Shown here one piece after another: positions 38,730 to 48,843 of a DNA stretch of 64,000 nt. Both the position numbers and the translations under genes were made by a program. Position 1 is the first letter of the stretch. Each line of letters begins with the position of its first letter. The notes beneath the pieces are model-generated. The model did not search any database. It was not told the DNA's origin and saw nothing but the letters and a program-made list of their open reading frames with translations. Origin of the DNA: Georgenia satyanarayanai (lineage in GTDB: Bacteria > Actinomycetota > Actinomycetes > Actinomycetales > Actinomycetaceae); NCBI RefSeq assembly GCF_023715365.1, contig NZ_JAMBNZ010000013.1, forward strand, positions 1-64,000. Direction: 5' to 3'.

Positions 38730-39725
38730 ATGCAGCCGATCCTCGCCGTGGCCGCGATGGGCGGGACCATCGCGATGACCGCCCCCGCCCCCGGGGCCGC
38801 CGCCCAGCCCCGCCTCGACGCCGTCGACCTCGTCCGCGGCGTCCCGGAGCTGGCCGACCTCGCCGCCGTGCTCGCCACCTCCGTGTGCACCAAGCCCTCG
38901 GCCTCCGTCGAAGTCGGCGACGTCCTCGAGGCACTCACCTGGGGGCGCACGCAGGTCGACGACGGCGCGAGCGGCGTCGTCGTCACCCACGGCACCGACA
39001 CCCTCGAGGAGACGGCCTACCTCCTCGACCTCCTGTGGGACCGGCCCGAGCCGCTCGTCGTCACCGGCGCCATGCGCCAGACCGACCTCACCGGCACCGA
39101 CGCGCCCGCCAACCTCCTCGCCGCCGCCCGCGTCGCGCTCACCCCCGAGGCGCGGGAACGGGGCGTGCTCGTCGTTCTCAACGACGAGATCCACCTCGCC
39201 GCGCGGGTGACCAAGGAGAGCTCGACGGCGCTCGACACCTTCGCCTCACCGGGCTTCGGCCCCGTGGGGCGGGTGCAGGAGCGCCACGCCCGCTTCACCT
39301 CACCACCCGCCGCGCGGCCCGCTCCGCTGCCCCCGCCCGAGGCCGGCCCGGTCGACGTCGCCCTCGTCGAGGCACCGCTCGCTGACGACGGCCGCGTCGT
39401 CCGCGCCCTCCTCACCGCGGGCTTCCGCGCCCTCGTCATCGACGGCAGCGGGCTCGGGCACGTCTCGGCAGCCACCTCGCAGGTCCTAGCGACGGCGGTG
39501 GGCGACGGTGTCGTCGTCGTGGTCGCCTCGCGCACCTCCCGCGGGGGCACGGGCCGGGCCACCTACGGGTACATCGGCTCCGAGGCGCAGCTCATCGAGG
39601 CGGGGGTGCTCATGGCCGGTGAGCTCTCCGGGCGCAAAGCACGGCTGCTCCTCCACGTCCTCCTCCACGCCGGGTACGCCGGCGTGGACCTCGTGGCCGC
39701 GCTGGAGGAGCGCTCGCGGGTGTGA
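38730..39725 (+). CDS. ansA: L-asparaginase
   Basis: A 331-aa L-asparaginase converting asparagine to aspartate and ammonia. Signature sites are MGGTIAM with the first catalytic Thr, VVTHGTDTLEETAY with the Thr-Asp pair, and VVTGAMRQTD. No signal peptide is obvious, so it is probably cytosolic (type I). The start is ATG 38730. Its stop codon directly abuts the stop of the convergent penicillin-binding gene, with no intervening base. Confidence 0.94.
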   Translation: MQPILAVAAMGGTIAMTAPAPGAAAQPRLDAVDLVRGVPELADLAAVLATSVCTKPSASVEVGDVLEALTWGRTQVDDGASGVVVTHGTDTLEETAYLLDLLWDRPEPLVVTGAMRQTDLTGTDAPANLLAAARVALTPEARERGVLVVLNDEIHLAARVTKESSTALDTFASPGFGPVGRVQERHARFTSPPAARPAPLPPPEAGPVDVALVEAPLADDGRVVRALLTAGFRALVIDGSGLGHVSAATSQVLATAVGDGVVVVVASRTSRGGTGRATYGYIGSEAQLIEAGVLMAGELSGRKARLLLHVLLHAGYAGVDLVAALEERSRV

Positions 39726-41615
39726 TCAGTCCGCGAGGGCGGTGAGCAGCTCCTCGAGGATCGGGCCGGCGGTCTGCGCACCGGAGACACCGGTCTCGAC
39801 GAGGACGGCCACGGCGAGGTCGCCCTGGGCGGCGATCATCCACGTGTGCGTCTCGTGGGCGCCGTCGCCGTCCGGGTTGCCGTACTCCGCGGTGCCGGTC
39901 TTCGCGAGGACGGGCTCGCCGGGCACGTCGCTGAGGGCGATGCCGGAGCCCTCGGTGACGACGCCGCGCATGAGCTCGCGCAGCTGCTCGGCCTCCTTCT
40001 CGGTGAGCGGCTGGGCCGGCTCGGCGACCTCCGGAGCGGTGTCGGCGACGAGCTGCGGGAGGACGGCGTGGCCGGCCTGCACCGACGCGGCGACCGTCGC
40101 CATCGCCAGGGGGCTGGCGAGCACGCGCCCCTGCCCGATGAGCGAGGCGGCACGCTCCGTCTCGCTCTCCGGCGCAGGGACCTGACCGAGGTAGGCGGGG
40201 AAGCCGAGGTCCCGCTCGACCCCGATGCCCAGCGCCTCGGCGGCCGCGGCGAGGTCGCCGTCCTCGAGAAGGTCGCGCTGGTCCATGAGGGCGGTGTTGC
40301 ACGAGTGCGCGAGGGCGGTGCGGAAGGGCACCTCGCCGAGCGCGGAAGCCGGGTAGTCGTCGTAGTTGGTGAACTCGCGGCCGTCGACCGTGAGGGTCTC
40401 GAAGCAGGTGACGGCGTCGTCGAGCGCGAGGCCGGCGCGCAGCAGCGCGAGGGAGGTGACGACCTTGAAGGTGGAGCCGGGCGCGTACTGGCCGGCGGTC
40501 GCGGCGTTGAGGCCCTCGTTGCCGGGCCCGTTCGCGGCGGCGAGCACCTCGCCGGTGGAGGGCCGCAGCGTGACGATCGCGCTGGCGGAGTCCTGGGTGT
40601 CCTCGCCGGCGTAGAGGATCTCCTCCGCGGCTTGCTGGACATCGACGTCCAGGGTGAGGCGCAGGTCCTCCGGCTCGGTGCCCTCCCCCTCGAAGAGCGG
40701 GCGGCGCGTGTCCGCGGCGTCGACGGCGGCCACCTCGATGTCGGGCGTGCCGCGCAGCTGGTTTTCGAAGGCGGCCTGGAGGCCCGACAGGCCCACCTCG
40801 TCCCCCGCCCGGACCCGGCCCTCGGAGGCCTCGACGACCTCCGCCGTCGCCGGGCCGACCCTCCCGAGGAGCGCACGGGCGAACTCGCGGGTGGGCGCCA
40901 GCGGGATGGTGTCCTCGACGACGCGAGCACCGGGGATGTCGGCGAAGTCCTCGTCGACGTCCTCGGCGTCCTCCGGGCGCAGGACGAGCGCCTCGACGAA
41001 GGCCCGCGGCCCCATCGCCTCGGCGCGCTCACGGAAGGCGGCGGGGTCGATGCCGAGGGCTTCGGCCACCTCCCCGGCGCGCTCCCCCACCTCCTCGGCC
41101 GCGACGAGGGTCTTGTCCAGGCCGTAGCGGCCCACGGGACGCTCGGTGACGATGACCTCGCCGTCGGCGCCGAGGACGTCGGCGCGCTCGGGCAGGGTGC
41201 GGCTCACCTCCAGGCGCTCCCCCTCGGTGAGGCCGGGCGCGAGGACGTCGGGGCGCCAGGTGAGCGCCCAGCCGCCGTCGTCCTCCTGCTCGACGAGCTC
41301 CGCCGTCGTCGTGTAGGCCCACTCGTGGTCCTCGATCGTCCACGACCACGCGAGGTCGACGCTCGCGGCGCCGTCGTCCTCCGCGCGCGTCACCTCCTGC
41401 GCCTCCACCGTGACCTCGTACTCGGCGAGCGGCTCGACGAGCTCGGCGAAGGACCCGGCGGCCACCGGGTCGGTGAGGGTCACGCCGTCGAGGCTCTGCC
41501 CGGCCAGTGCGGAGGCGAGGGCGGAGGCGGCGTCGTCCAGGCCGTCGTCCTCGGGTCCCGAGCAGGCGGTGAGGAGCAGCGCGAGGGCACAGAGGGGCGC
41601 GAGGCGGCGGATCAC
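39726..41615 (-). CDS. Penicillin-binding protein with MecA N-terminal domain
   Basis: A 629-aa lipoprotein transpeptidase that cross-links peptidoglycan outside the membrane. The signal ends at the lipobox LLLTAC (Cys18). The N-terminal domain (about 25-130) resembles the NTF2-like MecA domain, then comes the PBP dimerisation domain. Catalytic motifs are STFK (Ser381-Lys384), SCN (Ser438-Asn440) and KTG (Lys572-Gly574). GTG 41615 was chosen; the longer frame upstream is antisense to other genes. MecA-type N-domains occur in many actinobacterial PBPs and do not themselves indicate resistance. Confidence 0.94.
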   Translation of the reverse strand: MIRRLAPLCALALLLTACSGPEDDGLDDAASALASALAGQSLDGVTLTDPVAAGSFAELVEPLAEYEVTVEAQEVTRAEDDGAASVDLAWSWTIEDHEWAYTTTAELVEQEDDGGWALTWRPDVLAPGLTEGERLEVSRTLPERADVLGADGEVIVTERPVGRYGLDKTLVAAEEVGERAGEVAEALGIDPAAFRERAEAMGPRAFVEALVLRPEDAEDVDEDFADIPGARVVEDTIPLAPTREFARALLGRVGPATAEVVEASEGRVRAGDEVGLSGLQAAFENQLRGTPDIEVAAVDAADTRRPLFEGEGTEPEDLRLTLDVDVQQAAEEILYAGEDTQDSASAIVTLRPSTGEVLAAANGPGNEGLNAATAGQYAPGSTFKVVTSLALLRAGLALDDAVTCFETLTVDGREFTNYDDYPASALGEVPFRTALAHSCNTALMDQRDLLEDGDLAAAAEALGIGVERDLGFPAYLGQVPAPESETERAASLIGQGRVLASPLAMATVAASVQAGHAVLPQLVADTAPEVAEPAQPLTEKEAEQLRELMRGVVTEGSGIALSDVPGEPVLAKTGTAEYGNPDGDGAHETHTWMIAAQGDLAVAVLVETGVSGAQTAGPILEELLTALAD

Positions 41616-41696
41616 CCGGGCGAGTATTCCCGGCGGCGCCCACGAGCGGCAAGGCTCCGGGTGCCGCACGACGCGGCGCACGTTACACAAGGACGT

Positions 41697-42659
41697 ATGC
41701 CTCGCTACGGATTCCATGCCTCGCAAGAGCAGATCGCTCCCTCCCAGCTCCTGCGTGACGTCCAGCAGGCCGAGCGCGCCGGCTTCGACATGGCGATGTG
41801 CTCCGACCACTTCTCCCCGTGGTCCGCGCGACAGGGCCACTCCGGCTTCACGTGGTCCTGGCTCGGTGCCGCGCTCGCGACGACGGACCTGCGCCTGGGC
41901 ACGGTCAACGCACCCGGTCAGCGCTACCACCCGGCGATCGTCGCGCAGGCCACGGCCACCCTCGCCGAGATGTTCCCCGGCCGCTTCTGGGTGGCGCTGG
42001 GGAGCGGGCAGAACATGAACGAGCACATCACGGGTGCCAAGTGGATCGGCAAGGACCTGCGCCAGGAGCGGCTCGAGGAGTGCGTCGAGGTCATCCGCCG
42101 CCTCCACGCCGGCGAGGAGGTCACCTACCGGGGACGGCACGTGACCGTGGAGCGCGCCCGCCTCTACGACCTGCCGCAGGAGGCACCGGCGCTCATCGGC
42201 CCGGCCCTGTCCCCCGGCACCGCCGCGCGCGCCGCGCACTGGGCCGACGGCCTCATCACGATCAACACCGACATCGAGTCGGTGCGCGAGATCGTCGGCG
42301 CCTACCGGCAGGCCGGTGGGAACGGCACGCTGGCCCTCCAGATGCACGTCTCGATCGCCCCGACGCTGAGCGAGGCACGTGACATCGCCCGCGACCAGTG
42401 GCAGAACAACACCTTCCCCGAGCCGATCGCCCACGACACCGCCACGCCCGAGGACTTCGACACGATCGGCCGGTACGTGCCCGACGACGTCATCGCCGGC
42501 GCCGTCATCGTCACCGACTCCGTGGCCGGGCTGGTGGAGCAGCTGCGCGAGTACGAGGCGCTCGGCTTCGACGAGGTGTACCTCCACCACGTCGGCCAGG
42601 ACCAGGCACCCTTCCTCGAGCTCGCCGAGCACGAGCTGCTGCCGGCCCTGCGCGCCTGA
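41697..42659 (+). CDS. LLM class F420-dependent oxidoreductase
   Basis: A 320-aa luciferase-like enzyme close in pattern to the F420-dependent glucose-6-phosphate dehydrogenase-like family. Marks include GFHASQEQIAPSQLL, CSDHFSPW, RFWVALGSGQNMNEH and ADGLITIN. The substrate is unknown. The ATG at 41697 follows AAGGACGT. It is divergent from the PBP gene. Confidence 0.88.
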   Translation: MPRYGFHASQEQIAPSQLLRDVQQAERAGFDMAMCSDHFSPWSARQGHSGFTWSWLGAALATTDLRLGTVNAPGQRYHPAIVAQATATLAEMFPGRFWVALGSGQNMNEHITGAKWIGKDLRQERLEECVEVIRRLHAGEEVTYRGRHVTVERARLYDLPQEAPALIGPALSPGTAARAAHWADGLITINTDIESVREIVGAYRQAGGNGTLALQMHVSIAPTLSEARDIARDQWQNNTFPEPIAHDTATPEDFDTIGRYVPDDVIAGAVIVTDSVAGLVEQLREYEALGFDEVYLHHVGQDQAPFLELAEHELLPALRA

Positions 42660-42707
42660 GGGCGCGGCTGCCGACGACTTCCGGGCCGGGCGCCGGTCTG
42701 TCCCTCC

Positions 42708-43415
42708 ATGGCCACCTTCATGCTGCTCCCCGGGGCCGGCGGCTCCGGCTGGGTCTGGCACCTTGTCGCCCGCGAGCTCGCGGCTCGCGGCCACCGAGCC
42801 GTCCCCGTCGACCTCCCCTCCGGCGACGACGACGCCGGGCTGGGTGAGTACGTCGACGCCGGCGTCGCTGCGATACCGACCGGCGCGGAGGACCTCGCCG
42901 TCGTCGCGCTGTCGATGGGCGCGCTCACCGCGCCGCTCGTCTGCGAGCGCGTCCCCGTCCGCCTCCTCGTGCTGCACAACGCGATGGTCCCGACGCCGGG
43001 TGAGACCGGCGGGGACTGGTGGCAGGTGACGGGGCAGCACGCGGCGATGGTCGAGCACGCGCTGGGTATCGGGCTCAGCGAGGCGGACCTGCAGGACGAG
43101 GCGGTGCTCTACGGCCACGACGTCCCGCCGGCGCTCTTCGCGGAGGAGGGCGAGCGGGACAGCGAGCAGTCCGGCCGACCCTTCGCCGACCCGTGGCCGC
43201 TCACCCGGTGGCCCGACGTGCCCACCCGCGTCATCGCCGGCCGCGACGACCGTCTCTTCCCCCGCGACTTCCAGCACCGCCTTGCCCGTGAGCGCCTCGA
43301 GATCGTCCCCGACGACGTCGACGGCGGCCACCTCGCCGCTCTCAGCCACCCGGAGCAGGTGGCCGCACTGCTCCACCGGTACGCAGCCGAGACTTTCGGC
43401 GCGGATGCCGGCTGA
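42708..43415 (+). CDS. Alpha/beta hydrolase
   Basis: A 235-aa hydrolase-fold protein with FMLLPGAGGSGWVW (oxyanion region), the nucleophile elbow ALSMGAL, RDDRLFP for the acidic residue and DGGHLAAL for the catalytic His. Substrate is unknown. It could be an esterase or C-C hydrolase. It is 48 bases from the LLM gene and may be co-transcribed. Confidence 0.87.
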   Translation: MATFMLLPGAGGSGWVWHLVARELAARGHRAVPVDLPSGDDDAGLGEYVDAGVAAIPTGAEDLAVVALSMGALTAPLVCERVPVRLLVLHNAMVPTPGETGGDWWQVTGQHAAMVEHALGIGLSEADLQDEAVLYGHDVPPALFAEEGERDSEQSGRPFADPWPLTRWPDVPTRVIAGRDDRLFPRDFQHRLARERLEIVPDDVDGGHLAALSHPEQVAALLHRYAAETFGADAG

Positions 43416-43442
43416 CCGCCCGGCTGGCCGTCCGCCCCTCCG

Positions 43443-43511
43443 CACTGTGCGCCTCCTGATCCCACTGTGCTGCCGGTAAGCGGCGCGCGGTGGACCACCG
43501 GGCGCACAGTG
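43443..43511. repeat. Inverted repeat with CACTGTG motifs
   Basis: CACTGTGCGCC (43443-43453) and GGCGCACAGTG (43501-43511) are perfect 11-bp complements. A third CACTGTGC lies between them at 43463. It is downstream of the alpha/beta hydrolase stop and just before the ArsR promoter, so it may act as a terminator. A second hairpin of similar kind lies after the SRPBCC gene. Confidence 0.7.
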
Positions 43512-43523
43512 AGAAGTCGGGTC

Positions 43524-43553
43524 TTGATAGGTGACTGTTCAGTCACCTATGCT
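43524..43553 (+). promoter_or_regulatory. ArsR promoter with palindromic operator in the spacer
   Basis: A -35 hexamer TTGATA (43524-43529) and a -10 hexamer TATGCT (43548-43553) are separated by exactly 18 bases. Those 18 bases are a perfect palindrome, GGTGACTGTTCAGTCACC (43530-43547). Binding of the ArsR product here would block RNA polymerase. The predicted start site is about 43559-43561, which coincides with a GTG at 43561, suggesting a leaderless mRNA. Confidence 0.75.
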
Positions 43554-43560
43554 TGACCGT

Positions 43561-43902
43561 GTGGACGAGGACCTCGTGTTCAAGGCACTGGCGGACCCTG
43601 TGCGCCGGCTGCTGCTGGACGCCCTCTTCGAGCGCGACGGGCGTGCGCTCGGGGAGCTCGAAGCCGTCGTCGCCGAGCACGTCGAGATGACGCGCTTCGG
43701 CGTCGCCAAGCACCTGCGCCTCCTCGAGGCCGCAGGCCTGGTGACCACCCGCAAGGTCGGCCGGGTCAAGGAGCACTACCTCAACCCGGTCCCGGTCCAG
43801 CAGATCCACCGCCGCTGGATCGGCAAGTACACCGACAGGGCGCGCACCGCTGACGCCCTCATCGATCTCAAGGAACGACTCGAGGACAAGGACCCGTCAT
43901 GA
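43561..43902 (+). CDS. ArsR-family transcriptional repressor
   Basis: A 113-aa winged-helix protein. It contains LVFKALADPVRRLLLDALFERDG, a recognition helix region MTRFGVAKHLRLLEAAGLVTTRKVGRVKEHYLNP and the C-terminal RRWIGKYTDRAR. I chose GTG 43561, because starts at 43531 and 43549 lie inside the operator or -10 element. The resulting N-terminus fits family members that begin MDxVFKALADP. It overlaps the SRPBCC gene by four bases; such pairs are common and their ligand is usually unknown. No metal-binding cysteines are seen. Confidence 0.88.
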   Translation: MDEDLVFKALADPVRRLLLDALFERDGRALGELEAVVAEHVEMTRFGVAKHLRLLEAAGLVTTRKVGRVKEHYLNPVPVQQIHRRWIGKYTDRARTADALIDLKERLEDKDPS

Positions 43903-44381
43903 GCACCGACGTCATCCACACCATCTACATCAACGCCCCGGCCCAGCGGATCTGGGACGCCATCACCACCTCCGAGGGCACGTCGCAGTGGGGCTACGGC
44001 GGGGAGGTCGAGATCGACCCGCGCCCCGGCGGCACCTACCGCAACCTCTCCACCCCGGACATGGTCGCCTTCGGCATGGGACCGGTGGCCGTCGAGGGCG
44101 AGGTGCTGGAGATCGACCCGCCCCGGCTCCTCGTGCTGTCCTGGAGCCCCACGTGGCGGGAGGGTGCGCCGGCGACCCGCCTCACCTGGGAGCTGACCGA
44201 GTACCCCAACGGCCAGACCAAGGTCGTCCTCACCCACGACGTGAGCGCCGCGCCCGACCAGGCCGAGGAGCTCAACGGCGGCGGTGACCCGGAGGGCGGT
44301 GGTGGCGGCTGGCCGTGGTCGCTGTCCGGGCTCAAGACCTTCGTCGAGACCGGCAGGCCGATGGACGCGCCGGCGTCCTGA
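43899..44381 (+). CDS. SRPBCC/AHSA1 domain protein
   Basis: A 160-aa START-like (SRPBCC) domain protein with the AHSA1 pattern: HTIYINAPAQRIWDAITTSEGTSQWG at the start, VEIDPRPGGTYR, LVLSWSPTW, and a C-terminal helix LKTFVETGRP. The fold has a hydrophobic ligand cavity. Its translation is coupled to the ArsR gene by an ATGA overlap, so it is probably the regulated effector. The ligand is not known. Confidence 0.9.
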   Translation: MSTDVIHTIYINAPAQRIWDAITTSEGTSQWGYGGEVEIDPRPGGTYRNLSTPDMVAFGMGPVAVEGEVLEIDPPRLLVLSWSPTWREGAPATRLTWELTEYPNGQTKVVLTHDVSAAPDQAEELNGGGDPEGGGGGWPWSLSGLKTFVETGRPMDAPAS

Positions 44382-44388
44382 GGCACCG

Positions 44389-44459
44389 CCACACGCGCCG
44401 CCCGGCCCTGCTGTGCGCCCGCCACACGGCGCCACAGTGGGCCGGTCGGGCGCGTGTGG
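44389..44459. repeat. Hairpin between the SRPBCC and toxin-like genes
   Basis: CCACACGCGCC (44389-44399) and GGCGCGTGTGG (44449-44459) are perfect 11-bp complements, and the neighbouring CCCGGCCC and GGGCCGG extend the stem with a bulge. It begins 8 bases after the SRPBCC stop. It is likely a terminator that separates the two operons. Confidence 0.7.
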
Positions 44460-44567
44460 GTCCACCGGGGCGCCGCGGGTCAGCTGCCCGAAAGGGCCGT
44501 CCGTCGTGCCCTCGAGACGAGCACGAGGCGCTTTCCCCAGCCCCCGCTGGGACCGCACACTCCGAGG

Positions 44568-46577
<2,010 letters not shown>

Positions 46578-46580
46578 GCC

Positions 46581-46904
46581 ATGTCGGTCGCCGCCGTCGT
46601 CACCTACCGTCCCGGGTCGGAGGGCACGTCCTACCTGCCCGTCGCCACGGAGGACGCGTTCCGCCGGACGTGGCTCCCGCTCGCCGAGGCCGCGGGACTG
46701 GAGATCGTGCCCCGCTTCGCTGACGGGCTGGTCGTCGACAGGGCCCAGGACGCGGTCCTGGGTGCCGAGCTCGCCCGCCTCCGGGCGGACCTGGCCGGCC
46801 GGCCTGACCTGGAGCACGTCCGCGTTCGCGCCGGGCTCCTCGCCGCGTTGGTGCAGGAGGTGGCCGCCCGCCGCAACGACGTCGTCGAGCTCTACATCGG
46901 ATAG
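46581..46904 (+). CDS. Putative immunity protein
   Basis: A 107-aa soluble protein starting three bases after the toxin-candidate stop codon. It is slightly acidic, with no transmembrane segment, signal peptide or known family seen. Recognisable patches are VAAVVTYRPGSEGTSYLP and LRADLAGRPDLEHVRVRAGLLAALVQEVAARR. Gene order and size match immunity genes of polymorphic toxins, but the sequence alone does not prove it. Confidence 0.5.
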   Translation: MSVAAVVTYRPGSEGTSYLPVATEDAFRRTWLPLAEAAGLEIVPRFADGLVVDRAQDAVLGAELARLRADLAGRPDLEHVRVRAGLLAALVQEVAARRNDVVELYIG

Positions 46905-47124
46905 CCACCTTCAGACTCACGGACGGGTGAGGAGCACTCGCCGACACGGCACCCGGCGCGCCCGGTGGCCGAACCGGATCTCGGGCCGATCTGCTCAGAG
47001 AGTGAGACGCGGTGTGTTAGTTTCCATACCCGCGCTCCGGCCGGCCGGTCGGAGCGAGAGAGCAGCTGCCGCTCGTCCGCTCTGCACGGGGCAGGTGGCC
47101 CCCCTTCTCCTAAGGAAGTGAACT
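46905..47124. other. Intergenic region before the peptide transporter
   Basis: About 220 bases with no gene. A ribosome-binding AAGGAAG lies seven bases before the ATG at 47125. TAGTTT at 47018 fits a weak -10, but no convincing -35 was found at the correct distance. No operator palindrome was seen. Confidence 0.5.
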
Positions 47125-48765
47125 ATGGCCCTCGCTCACCAGCGGCGCCGGGTACTGGTTGGTGCCTCGACCGCCCTCATCCTCGTCCTCGCGGCCTGCG
47201 CGGAGACCGACGACGGCGGCGGCGGGGGCTCCGGCGACGACGCCACGGGCTCCGGCGGCGACGGCATCACCGTCGGCACCACCGACGTCATCTTCTCCCT
47301 GGACCCGGCCGGCTCCTACGACAACGGCTCCTTCCTCGTCCAGAACCAGGTCTTCCCCTTCCTGCTCAACACCCCGTACGGCAGCCCGGACGTCGAGCCG
47401 GACATCGCCGAGTCGGCGGAGTTCACCGCGCCCACGGAGTACACGGTCACCCTCAAGGAGGGCCTGACCTTCGCCAACGGCAACGAGCTGACCTCCTCGG
47501 ACGTGAAGTTCAGCTTCGACCGCCAGCTCGCGATCGCGGACCCGAACGGCCCGTCCTCGCTGCTGTACAACCTCGAGAGTGTCGAGGCGCCGGACGACCT
47601 CACCGTCGTCTTCCACCTCACGGGCGAGGACGACCAGACCTTCCCGCAGGTGCTCTCCTCGCCCGTCGGCCCGATCGTCGACGAGGACGTCTTCTCGGCC
47701 ACCGAGCTGACCCCCGCCGAGGAGATCGTCGAGGGCAAGGCCTTCGCCGGCCAGTACGCGATCACCGACTACACCCAGAACGAGCTCGTCCGCTACGAGG
47801 CCTTCGCCGACTACGGCGGCATGCTCGGCGCGCCGGAGACGGACGTCGTCACCGCGCAGTACTTCACCGAGGAGACCTCCCTCAAGCTGGCCGTCCAGCA
47901 GGGTGACGTCGACGTCGCGTTCCGCAACCTCTCCCCCACCGACCTCGCCGACCTCGAGGGCGACGACGGCGTGACGATCCACGACGGGCCTGGCGGCGAG
48001 ATCCGCTACATCACCTGGGACTTCAACGCCCAGCCCTTTGGCGAGGCCACCCCGGACGCCGACCCCGCCAAGGCCCTGGCCGTGCGCCAGGCCGCCGCGC
48101 ACCTGCTCGACCGCGAGGCGCTGAGCCAGGAGATCTACCAGGGGACCTACACCCCGCTGTACTCCTACGTGCCCGAGGGCCTGAGCGGCGCCGCGGAGCC
48201 GCTGCTCGAGATGTACGGTGACGGCCAGGGCGGCCCCGACGCCGAGGCCGCCGCTGCGGCCCTTGAGGAGGCCGGTGTCCCGACGCCGGTCGCGCTCAAC
48301 CTCCAGTACAGCCCCGACCACTACGGCAACTCCTCCGACGAGGAGTACGCGATGATCGAGAGCCAGCTCGAGGCCGGCGGCGTGTTCGACGTGACCCTCC
48401 AGTCGACGCTGTGGGACACCTACAACACCGAGCGTGTCGAGAGCGCGTACCCGGCCTACCAGCTCGGCTGGTTCCCGGACTACTCCGACGCGGACAACTA
48501 CCTCTCCCCGTTCTTCCTCACGGAGAACTTCCTCGCCAACGGGTACGAGAACGCCGAGGTCAACGACCTCATCCTGGACCAGGCCACCGAGCCGGACCCG
48601 GCCGCGCGTGAGGAGAAGATCGCTCAGGTCCAGCAGCTCGTCGCCGAGGACCTCTCCACCCTGCCCTACCTCCAGGGCGCCCAGGTGGCCGTGGCCCAGA
48701 ACGACATCACCGGCGTCACCCTCGACGCCTCCTTCAAGTTCCGCTACGCCCCGCTCGGCCGCTAG
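47125..48765 (+). CDS. ABC transporter substrate-binding lipoprotein (peptide type)
   Basis: A 546-aa extracytoplasmic binding protein of the SBP family 5 for oligopeptides, anchored as a lipoprotein. The signal peptide ends at the lipobox ILVLAAC. The GG-S-rich stretch that follows is a flexible spacer. TIPEYTVTLKEGLTFANGNELTSSDVKFSFDR-like and SPTDLADLEG patterns are typical. It begins a five-gene operon with two permeases and a fused ATPase. A hairpin separates it from the permease genes. Confidence 0.93.
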   Translation: MALAHQRRRVLVGASTALILVLAACAETDDGGGGGSGDDATGSGGDGITVGTTDVIFSLDPAGSYDNGSFLVQNQVFPFLLNTPYGSPDVEPDIAESAEFTAPTEYTVTLKEGLTFANGNELTSSDVKFSFDRQLAIADPNGPSSLLYNLESVEAPDDLTVVFHLTGEDDQTFPQVLSSPVGPIVDEDVFSATELTPAEEIVEGKAFAGQYAITDYTQNELVRYEAFADYGGMLGAPETDVVTAQYFTEETSLKLAVQQGDVDVAFRNLSPTDLADLEGDDGVTIHDGPGGEIRYITWDFNAQPFGEATPDADPAKALAVRQAAAHLLDREALSQEIYQGTYTPLYSYVPEGLSGAAEPLLEMYGDGQGGPDAEAAAAALEEAGVPTPVALNLQYSPDHYGNSSDEEYAMIESQLEAGGVFDVTLQSTLWDTYNTERVESAYPAYQLGWFPDYSDADNYLSPFFLTENFLANGYENAEVNDLILDQATEPDPAAREEKIAQVQQLVAEDLSTLPYLQGAQVAVAQNDITGVTLDASFKFRYAPLGR

Positions 48766-48786
48766 CCCCAGCGCCACATCCACGAC

Positions 48787-48826
48787 GACGGGACGGGGTG
48801 CCGCACCAGCGGCGCCCCGTCCCGTC
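48787..48826 (+). terminator. Intra-operon hairpin after the binding-protein gene
   Basis: GACGGGACGGGGTGCCGC (48787-48804) pairs with its complement at 48809-48826, with 17 of 18 bases matching and a four-base ACCA loop. It sits 21 bases after the binding-protein stop and before the permease start. Such hairpins often allow more binding-protein transcript than permease transcript. It may be a partial terminator or an RNA-stability element. Confidence 0.8.
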
Positions 48827-48843
48827 CGTGAGAGGAGTTCTTC

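Noticed and set aside
39726-41615. Beta-lactam resistance gene from the MecA-like domain
   Set aside because: The MecA N-terminal fold is widespread in ordinary actinobacterial penicillin-binding proteins; nothing else suggests resistance.
41616-43445. Upstream extension of the penicillin-binding frame on minus
   Set aside because: It runs antisense through the LLM and hydrolase genes; GTG 41615 with a lipobox is the better start.
43531-43560. Starts at 43531 and 43549 for the ArsR gene
   Set aside because: They fall inside the palindrome or the -10 hexamer of the promoter, so they would be upstream of the transcript start.
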